DNA of 45,285 nucleotides from a virus. The stretch covers positions 1-45,285 of the IMG/VR virus record IMGVR_UViG_3300025869_000031; one strand, 5' to 3'. Below the pieces are notes generated by a model. That model had not been told where the DNA came from, searched no databases, and was given only the letters and a program-made list of their open reading frames with translations. Below, in pieces: positions 39,332 through 45,285 of the stretch (its first letter is position 1; every line of letters begins with the position of its first letter). The position numbers and the translations under genes were made by a program.

Positions 39332-40414
39332 TTAAAAATTCGATTTAATATATGATAAAATAAAATCTTTAAATTTCACATTTTTTTCTATAAATTCTGT
39401 AAGCTTAGCTTCTCCTTGGATTTTTTCTGGGCAATCGATTTTTTTATCTTTACATTTGTCTACAATTTCTTTATCGAAAGAAATCCACGCCCCTTTTTGA
39501 TCTATATAGCCCCAAAGTTTCATCATATCTATTATCTCTTTTTCCACCCAAACACTGTTTCCTAATGTTTGGCCGTACCTAATTGGATATCTAACTATAG
39601 CACCTGTTTTTTCATTAATACTTTTTCTAAAAGCTATTTTACAAAAGTGGCCAATTGGATTGCCTTTATCTTCGATCCTGGAAGCGCTAGCATTAGGATA
39701 TATGACATCAGTGGAATACCTTTCTTGGAACTCCAAGATAAAGTTGGAGTAATGTTTTACGGCATTACCTCCCGCTTGCTTGGCTTTAGGTCCACCTCTG
39801 GATGCATATGGATTTGAGGAAACTTCAACTCTTACTTGAGAAGTTAATATCATCGTGTGTCCCATTTTTGTAATAGGCAGAACCATCTTTTTTAAAAATA
39901 CTGAAGTTACTAGAGCTCCGCCTGCTACCTGTTCGCTTTCCTCGAACGGCTTGTTTACATCGTTTAATCTGCATAGAGCGTCAACGCTATCTATTACAAA
40001 AAAATATTTCTTACCCTCGCTATTTTCAGAAACCAGCATTCGAATTAATTCAAAAACTTTTTCAAACACATTGCAATCAAATCTAAAAAACGACTCTGGG
40101 TCAGTATTTATCCCGCTTCTTTTTAATATTTCTGGAGACAATCTACCTTCAGCTCTTACATAGATAACCATACCCCTTTTCTTGAAATGTTTTTGGAAGT
40201 TTCTAGCAAACGCTAAGGCGCAGCTAGTTTTTCCGCCCTCATTTATCCCTGTGAATCTATGAGCTCCAGAAGGTAGACCTCCATCCAAGGCTAAATCTAA
40301 ATTTATACTCCCTGAAGAAATTTTATACTCCTCCTCTTCGTAATTATTATAATGGAAATCTTTATTTTTTTTGTCTTCTAGGAAGCTCGTTATTTTTTGT
40401 AATGTATCACTCAT
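39332..40414 (-). CDS. recA: RecA/UvsX-type recombinase
   Basis: The 360-residue protein has the RecA-fold core: a leading SGSINLDLALDGGLPSG (substrate loop), Walker A GINEGGKT (56-63), Walker B KYFFVIDSVDAL and the MIDSVDAL-like sensor. Next are PITKMGHTMILTSQVR (strand with the catalytic Gln), PKAKQAGGNAVKHYSN (L2/filament region) and a C-terminal domain. It is shorter than RecA at the C terminus but longer than UvsX core-only proteins. It catalyses strand exchange for recombination-dependent replication. The start (ATG 40414) overlaps the upstream gene by 8 nt. Confidence 0.88.
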   Translation of the reverse strand: MSDTLQKITSFLEDKKNKDFHYNNYEEEEYKISSGSINLDLALDGGLPSGAHRFTGINEGGKTSCALAFARNFQKHFKKRGMVIYVRAEGRLSPEILKRSGINTDPESFFRFDCNVFEKVFELIRMLVSENSEGKKYFFVIDSVDALCRLNDVNKPFEESEQVAGGALVTSVFLKKMVLPITKMGHTMILTSQVRVEVSSNPYASRGGPKAKQAGGNAVKHYSNFILEFQERYSTDVIYPNASASRIEDKGNPIGHFCKIAFRKSINEKTGAIVRYPIRYGQTLGNSVWVEKEIIDMMKLWGYIDQKGAWISFDKEIVDKCKDKKIDCPEKIQGEAKLTEFIEKNVKFKDFILSYIKSNF

Positions 40415-40781
40415 CTTTTAAAAAGTCTCTTATTGTTTTAGGTTTCTTGTTTATAATTTTATCTTCTCCCACTTTATCTCCCAACTTTATCTCTTCCTTC
40501 TCTGGTATTATATAGTTAAAGTCTAAATATTTATTTTTTAGGAAGGTTTTTCCCCAGTCTCCCCTTAAGGCTAATAGGCTATCATACTTTTTAGGTAATT
40601 TTATCTTATTCCAAAAGTTTAAATCTGGAAATTTTTCAATAAGCTCCATTAAGAATTTAGTTTCTTTTGCCCAAAAAGCTCTTTTGTTAAGCTTTGGAAC
40701 AATAAGTAATCTTTCTATTATTTTTTTTCTTTCTGTAGGTTTCAATTCGCTTATTATCTCATTTTTTTTCAAGAAAGTCAA
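40407..40781 (-). CDS. Conserved-type phage protein (FW.KE...L..KY motif)
   Basis: No ATG exists near the start. I take the TTG at 40781 because it makes a TTGA overlap with the upstream stop, the same device as at 12930. The 124-residue protein has KLNKRAFWAKETKFLMELI, FPDLNFWNKIKLPKKYDSLL and TFLKNKYLDFNYIIPEKEE, a pattern found in small uncharacterised proteins of T4-like phages next to RecA or packaging genes. It is basic and has no signal or membrane segment. Confidence 0.6.
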   Translation of the reverse strand: MTFLKKNEIISELKPTERKKIIERLLIVPKLNKRAFWAKETKFLMELIEKFPDLNFWNKIKLPKKYDSLLALRGDWGKTFLKNKYLDFNYIIPEKEEIKLGDKVGEDKIINKKPKTIRDFLKDE

Positions 40782-42220
40782 GAACAAAGTCTTACGAATT
40801 TAGAGCTAGTGGGGTCGTAAGCTAAAATCTTTTCATACAGATGCAAGTTTTGACCATTGTTAGCTATTGATTTATGTTTTAAAATGTCTTGTTCTGAGAT
40901 GGACTTGTTTTGATTATGAAGCCAGTCAAAACCTCTGTCTTTAAGCTCTTGAGGGATATTCTTTATAGATTCTTCTTTTTTATTTTTTATAGCTTCATTG
41001 TAATCTGAGTGAGGGAAATTAAAAACCCCCTCTGGGAAAATTAATTTGGATCTTTCTAACAAGTCTGTGTCTTGATAAGCCATGTTGTATAAAGACTCAT
41101 TGTAGCCGCCTAGTTCATAGAAAAATTCTCTCCTAACACCTACTCTCCCATAGTTTCCGCTAAACCACTCTCTTCTGCACCATTGATGAATTAATTTTAT
41201 ATTTTGATCTTTAAATATATTAATTAATTTATCGCCACCTCTAATTCCTGTGAAATTATCACAGTCCAAATTAACTAAAACCTCGCCTTCTCCAAGAAGA
41301 TGGCAAGTATTCTTGCATATAGAAGCATGCCAATATGGGAAGTTAGTAATTTTAAAAAATTTTAAAAAACCTGAAGATAAGTAATTCTGGCAATTTTCAA
41401 TGACCCATTCCGAGCAACCATCATTAGAATCGAAATCGACTAATATGAATTCTATATCTTTAGAGTTCTCTAGGTTTGATTCTAAGTTTTCGAATAATGT
41501 TTTCTTTAATTGACTGAGCCTATTCTTCACCCCTGTACAAAAACTTATTTTTTTAAGCCCGTTGTTTAGTTTGTTTTTGTATAGAAAATAATTTTTTCTT
41601 TCTAAGTGTTTTTTTGCTGGAGAATGATATAAGTGAAGTGCCGTAAAATTAAATACATCAGGTTCGTGACCTCGCAATTGATTATTTACGAAATCGAGAT
41701 CTTCCCATCCCCATCCCTCGAAAGACTCATCAAACCCCCCTTTTTCTTCAAGAAGGCGTTTGGATATTAATATCGCATGCTTTCCCCAAAAAGAGCAGCG
41801 ATTACTATCGGCTAAATCTTCAGGCTCCAATTCCAATTTTAAAAATTTTTCTGTTAAATTCGAATTCAATAAAAATGTTGTGTCGAAAGGTTTTGCCAAC
41901 TCTCCTTTATAGGATTTTAAAGCCTCTAAGATTTCGTCGAAATTTAAAAAAACATCAGCATCTAAAAATAATATATAATCACAGTCAATATCTTCGCATG
42001 CTATATTGTATAATCTCGATTTATTAAAATCTTTTTTTGCTGGAACTTGAATTGTTCTGATGTTTTCTTGTTGAAATTCAGAAACAACATTGTCTTCAGT
42101 TTCTTCGCAAATTATAACATCAAGAGATTGCCCCGAGAGACAGTCCTTTAAGAACGATAAGTTTCTTAATCTATACTCGCAGGAATTTTTAAATGCTATT
42201 ACGACACAAAGATGCTTCAC
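40778..42220 (-). CDS. Tandem GT2 glycosyltransferase (chondroitin-synthase-like plan)
   Basis: The 480-residue protein has two GT-A/GT2 domains. The first (1-215) has HLCVVIAFKNSCEYRLRNL, YILFLDADVFLNFDE (DxD) and the acceptor motif GFDESFEGWGWEDLDF. The second (about 215-420) has ISFCTGVKNRLSQLKKTLF, EFILVDFDSNDG, EVLVNLDCDNF (DxD) and GGYNESLYNMAYQDTDL. Two sugar-adding sites in one chain suggest synthesis of a disaccharide-repeat glycan, or two steps on one acceptor. The start is GTG at 42220, 6 nt after a TTGAAT-N16-TATGAT promoter. Confidence 0.82.
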   Translation of the reverse strand: MKHLCVVIAFKNSCEYRLRNLSFLKDCLSGQSLDVIICEETEDNVVSEFQQENIRTIQVPAKKDFNKSRLYNIACEDIDCDYILFLDADVFLNFDEILEALKSYKGELAKPFDTTFLLNSNLTEKFLKLELEPEDLADSNRCSFWGKHAILISKRLLEEKGGFDESFEGWGWEDLDFVNNQLRGHEPDVFNFTALHLYHSPAKKHLERKNYFLYKNKLNNGLKKISFCTGVKNRLSQLKKTLFENLESNLENSKDIEFILVDFDSNDGCSEWVIENCQNYLSSGFLKFFKITNFPYWHASICKNTCHLLGEGEVLVNLDCDNFTGIRGGDKLINIFKDQNIKLIHQWCRREWFSGNYGRVGVRREFFYELGGYNESLYNMAYQDTDLLERSKLIFPEGVFNFPHSDYNEAIKNKKEESIKNIPQELKDRGFDWLHNQNKSISEQDILKHKSIANNGQNLHLYEKILAYDPTSSKFVRLCS

Positions 42221-42226
42221 TTATCT

Positions 42227-42254
42227 ATCATACTTAAAAAAGAAATCAATTCAA
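42227..42254 (-). promoter_or_regulatory. Sigma-70-like promoter for the 42220 operon
   Basis: TTGAAT (42254-42249), 16-nt spacer, TATGAT (42232-42227), 6 nt before the GTG at 42220. It sits in the 36-bp gap behind the large Hint-domain gene. Confidence 0.6.
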
Positions 42255-42256
42255 AT

Positions 42257-45200
42257 TTATTCTGAAATCGTGGGTGTCGGGATAGGTATATCTAGTAATT
42301 CTAAATTAACAGGCTTCGCCGAGCTTTCGAAAGAGGCCTGAGATTCATCGGAGCTTGGGTATATTGTAGGAGTAGGAGGGTTGCAGCACTCATTTATGTC
42401 TGTAACTGGAATAACTTGATCTGGACTAAGCTCTATAAGCACTGAATTATTATATGCTTTTTTATTCTTGAACTGAAAATTGTCTTTTTTGAATTGAACT
42501 CCAAAATTGTTGACTTTCTTGCTTCCCTCGTTTAGATAGCATTGTCCGTCATAATCTATTATAGCAGGTAAGTCGCTAGCATCCTGAGAGGAAGGAACTT
42601 TTACGTGTATAGTCTCACCCCCCAGGCATCTTTCTTCCTCTTCCCCTAGGGCGTGAAATAAATTATTATCTCTTGCGAACAGACTGGAGCTAGAGGCATT
42701 GCTTTGGTTTTGAGAGGATGGACTTAGAGCTACAACTGCTCCTTGGGGGCACAATTGATTGTTCCACAAACTGGGTACGGTAATTTCCCTGCTCTTTAGC
42801 CCCATAAATTTTCCTCCCGCTTGTTTTTTCATTACTCCTGAGTAAATGCAAGGAGCATCACCCATGCCTAGGAAATAAAGTTCATCTCTTGGATGAGGGA
42901 CATCAAGAGTCCCTTTGAAGTTTTTATCCACCCTAACAACATTAGTTGGGTGTTTTGCTGGTCGAAATATTGCGTTGGGAGGTGGGTTGACGTCTTTTAT
43001 TATTGTTTGGAGAAAAGGATGAGGCCTTACTTTTTGACGCATGTGAGCTGGAGCTCCATTTGGAAAATTTAAAAGGGCGGCGACTTTTAGGTTTTCAAAA
43101 GGCCCGATTTCGACAGAAGGATTAGGGCCGCAAATATAAGTAATTGTCGTCTTCCAGCATCCGACTTGTCCTCCGACTAAAGTTCCTCCTCTGGGCGCCT
43201 TATCCAGCCTTATTATAACTCCATTTTCTGTTTGGAGTCGATATATAACTTCTATTCCACATGTAGATTCTAAAAGTGGGCATCTTGGAGATGGATCTTT
43301 AGACCTCCAGCCTCTTGTTGTTACCCATTCTCCCGCAACTTTAAATGCAGGATTGCCCCCTTTAGGGCTAAAGTTTAACTCTTTAGTCTGTGGGTTAGGT
43401 ATTTTTACCCAACATGAATCAGGGGTACCAGGCGCCCCCCTTCCGTTTTCATTAGGTCCATATATATCATCCTTGCAGTAATGATCAGGCATCTCTTCGG
43501 AGCAATATTTACTAAAGCAATCTCTAGCTTGAATTTTCACCTTTACCCATTTGTTGAGCCTAGCGCTAAAGCGCTTGCCTCCGTCCCACACTGAAGTAGA
43601 TAGAGATGTTATGTTCATTCCATTGCGGGCGGCAACTTCACAAGCAGCTATGTATGTACGTACTCGCCTTCCATTAATGTATTTGGGAGGGTTTGGCCCA
43701 ATAACGGTAGGGTTATCTCTTGGATCCCCTCTAAATCCGCAATCTATTGGCATAGGGCACATATTTAAATTACCCGCTGTTCTCAAGTTGCTTCTTAGCC
43801 CTTTGATTCTTGGAACATCCTCAAAATTAACACCAATTCCTGCTCTAAATAATTGCACACAATCTGTGTTCGCTACCCCATTAACAATCACTGGATCGGG
43901 ATTCTTTGAGCCGAAAGTTCCGCATCCAGATTTGCTGCCGAGGTAAGGGTGCTTTACGCATCTCCCTCGATAGAGGCAAGATTTGACAGTAAACTGCCTT
44001 CCCGTTTCCTGAGGTCCGCAACCCAAAACTTCGTCCTCTACTGGATTAAATAATTGAGTAAAAACCCTTCCTTCGCAATAGCCGTTATCTGGTATTATTG
44101 GTATGCAATTTTTTCCACACTGAGCTATTACGGGGTTTCTTCCATCTGTAGCTTGAGCTTGTCTCCATCCTCCCCCGCCCATCGCCCACCACCAATACCA
44201 TGTTTTATTATGAACTAAAATATTGTTTGCAAGGAAATTATTTTTTGAAGAAAGCTCTAAAGTGAAAATAGACCTCTCTCTCTTATCTAACCTTTCAATA
44301 GAAATGATTGCAAACTCCTCCCATTCTCCATCACCCTCTTTAAATACGCAAAAATCATTGACTTCCAGTTTGGAGAAAGAATGCAAATCCCCTTGATCTC
44401 TATATTTAGATTTCGATTTAGATGGGCTTATTGAGCTCCAACCTTTATTCAGTACATAAAACGGATGATCCTCTGTTGATTTTACCTTAACTCCTCCTTG
44501 AAATGTTATTTCAAAAACACTTTTGCTTTTTGATTTTTTAACCGATTTAACCAAAGTAGTTTCGGTTTTAGAGAAGTCTTCTTTTAATACAGAATCTTTA
44601 CTGAAGCATTTTATGCTATCTCCAGATTTAATTTTATCTATCGTCTTTTGAGAAGAATCCGCAAGAGTTATTAGAGTATCTTTCGTGAGGCAAAGCCTTG
44701 GGATCTTAGGGGGCTTTGGGGTGAAAGGTGTGTCAACTGGTTCGGTGAAAGGAGTTTCAGTTTCAGGGGTTTCAGTTTCTGGAGTTTCAGTTTCTGGAGT
44801 CGGACTTGGGGTGAATGGGGACGAAGTAAAAAGAGTGAAAGGAGTATCGGTTACTGGGGTTGAAGTTGGAGCAATTGTTGGAGTCGGAGTGATCGTTTCT
44901 GGAGTCGGATAGGTCGGGGTCCAGGGAGTATTAGTGAAGGTAACGACTGTATGTGTTGGCTCGTGAGTAGGAGTTACAAAAGTAGGGGTGAAAACAGTGT
45001 TGGGCGTATTAGTTATTGTCTCAGGAGTGGGAGTGAAAATAACCTCAGTCAGAGTGATGGTTGGGGTTAATGTTTCTGGTGTCGGTGTTGCGGTAGGTGT
45101 TGGAGTAGGTGTCGGTGTTGGAGTAGGTGTAGCGGTTGGAGTAGGTGTCGGTGTTGGAGTAGGTGTAGCGGTTGGAGTAGGTGTCGCTGTAGGAGTCGCT

Positions 45201-45285
45201 GTAGCGGTTGGTGTCGGTGTCGCTGTAGGAGTCGCTGTAGCGGTTGGAGTAGGTGTCGGTGTTGGAGTAGGTGTAGCGGTTGGAG
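42257..45285 (-). CDS. Large Thr/Pro-stalk protein with Hint (self-cleaving) domain and Cys-rich C-terminal region, 5' end outside window
   Basis: The frame is open from the window edge to 42257 (1,008 residues visible). An internal TTG at 44554 is not a real start, because the Hint domain begins upstream of it. Order: a Thr-Pro repeat stalk (about 1-110, PTATPTPT-type), a longer Thr-rich variant region (about 110-197) and a 162-residue Hint domain (44207-44692). Behind it comes TWYWWWAMGGGGW and a Cys/Gly/Pro-rich region of about 600 residues (NPVIAQCGKNCIPI, CGFRGDPRDNPT and others), ending in a Ser-rich tail PIPTPTISE. It is probably a virion adhesin or surface protein matured by cleavage (inference). 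Confidence 0.8.
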   Translation of the reverse strand, partial: PTATPTPTPTPTPTATATPTATPTPTATATPTATPTPTATPTPTPTPTPTATPTPTPTPTPTPTATPTPETLTPTITLTEVIFTPTPETITNTPNTVFTPTFVTPTHEPTHTVVTFTNTPWTPTYPTPETITPTPTIAPTSTPVTDTPFTLFTSSPFTPSPTPETETPETETPETETPFTEPVDTPFTPKPPKIPRLCLTKDTLITLADSSQKTIDKIKSGDSIKCFSKDSVLKEDFSKTETTLVKSVKKSKSKSVFEITFQGGVKVKSTEDHPFYVLNKGWSSISPSKSKSKYRDQGDLHSFSKLEVNDFCVFKEGDGEWEEFAIISIERLDKRERSIFTLELSSKNNFLANNILVHNKTWYWWWAMGGGGWRQAQATDGRNPVIAQCGKNCIPIIPDNGYCEGRVFTQLFNPVEDEVLGCGPQETGRQFTVKSCLYRGRCVKHPYLGSKSGCGTFGSKNPDPVIVNGVANTDCVQLFRAGIGVNFEDVPRIKGLRSNLRTAGNLNMCPMPIDCGFRGDPRDNPTVIGPNPPKYINGRRVRTYIAACEVAARNGMNITSLSTSVWDGGKRFSARLNKWVKVKIQARDCFSKYCSEEMPDHYCKDDIYGPNENGRGAPGTPDSCWVKIPNPQTKELNFSPKGGNPAFKVAGEWVTTRGWRSKDPSPRCPLLESTCGIEVIYRLQTENGVIIRLDKAPRGGTLVGGQVGCWKTTITYICGPNPSVEIGPFENLKVAALLNFPNGAPAHMRQKVRPHPFLQTIIKDVNPPPNAIFRPAKHPTNVVRVDKNFKGTLDVPHPRDELYFLGMGDAPCIYSGVMKKQAGGKFMGLKSREITVPSLWNNQLCPQGAVVALSPSSQNQSNASSSSLFARDNNLFHALGEEEERCLGGETIHVKVPSSQDASDLPAIIDYDGQCYLNEGSKKVNNFGVQFKKDNFQFKNKKAYNNSVLIELSPDQVIPVTDINECCNPPTPTIYPSSDESQASFESSAKPVNLELLDIPIPTPTISE
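44207..44692 (-). other. Hint/BIL-type autoprocessing domain (mini-intein size)
   Basis: Block A starts with Cys at 44692 (CLTKDTLITLADSSQKTI), then a SGDSIKCF turn. Block B is TEDHPFYVLNKGW (T-x-x-H). Block F/G is IFTLELSSKNNFLANNILVHN, shortened here to its end ILVHN, with the terminal His-Asn at 44212-44207. The residue after Asn is Lys, not Cys/Ser/Thr, so full splicing is unlikely. Cleavage at one or both ends is expected, as in bacterial intein-like A-type domains. No endonuclease insert. Confidence 0.85.
45064..45285. repeat. Degenerate 6- and 12-bp repeats encoding the Thr-Pro stalk
   Basis: The plus strand shows continuous variants of GGTGTCGGTGTTGGAGTAGG and AGCGGTTGGAGTAGGTGT up to the window edge. 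Translated on the minus strand they give PT, TP and AT dipeptides. The tract continues out of the window, so the stalk length cannot be measured. Confidence 0.85.

Noticed and set aside
44554-44554. TTG at 44554 as the start of the large Hint protein
   Set aside because: The frame is open upstream and codes for the first third of the Hint domain, including its Cys, and for the stalk.
44685-44912. Plus-strand frame of Gly/Val/Ser repeats (VSVSGVSVSG type)
   Set aside because: It is the antisense reading of the Thr/Pro repeat region, whose minus-strand frame is continuous from the window edge to the Hint domain.

Overview
The window looks like an interior piece of a large, AT-rich phage genome. 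Genes are packed with almost no spacing. More than 50 lie on the minus strand and only three on the plus strand. There are no ribosomal or housekeeping operons. Instead it carries a full phage-style replication and recombination set, candidate fibre or adhesin genes, glycosyltransferases and many small unknown genes. The host is probably Gram-negative, because one gene encodes a signal-peptide-bearing outer-membrane beta-barrel protein of the TorF-like type. It probably uses an ordinary sigma-70 holoenzyme, because several gene starts carry near-perfect TTGACA-N17-TATAAT promoters.

Layout in plus coordinates (transcription mostly runs right to left). 1-6900: two tandem sigma-70-like proteins, three members of a small phage-specific family, small membrane proteins, a C5-cytosine methyltransferase, an HNH endonuclease and an inorganic pyrophosphatase. 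6900-9900: a two-helix membrane protein and the outer-membrane barrel, closed by a hairpin terminator, then a PD-(D/E)XK-like protein and a RuvB-like helicase. 9950-14735: candidate structural or receptor-binding genes, including two tandem near-identical paralogues whose central domains differ completely. 14990-28456: an operon of about 13.5 kb with no internal gap above about 22 nt. In transcription order it holds the DnaE PHP part, a GMP-reductase-like enzyme, a DnaQ-type exonuclease, the DnaE catalytic part, a ClpC-like unfoldase, a zinc protein, an SSB-like protein, glycosyltransferases, a probable annealing protein and a deoxyribosyltransferase-like protein. 28500-30000: a coiled-coil membrane protein linked by a probable -1 frameshift site to a Pro/Thr repeat tail. 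31226-31666: a one-piece tmRNA. 31708-35769: DnaB-type helicase, DnaG-type primase and a Cas4/AddB-like nuclease. 35812-42220: glycosyltransferases, a RecA/UvsX recombinase and a small nuclease. 42257-45285: a large protein with a Thr/Pro stalk, a self-cleaving Hint domain and a Cys-rich C-terminal region. It runs off the window.

Together the genes describe a phage that builds its own DnaB/DnaG/DnaE/SSB/RecA/RuvB replisome, recycles purines and pyrophosphate, and methylates cytosine in DNA. It carries its own trans-translation RNA with an unusually long acidic tag, plus an unfoldase that keeps a ClpP-docking loop, so it may steer host proteolysis.

Three expression features recur. Promoters sit 6-11 nt from the start codon, which implies leaderless mRNAs. 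Genes are coupled by ATGA, GTGA, TTGA or TAATG overlaps. Shine-Dalgarno sequences are rare. All function calls come from reading motifs by eye. No database search was possible.
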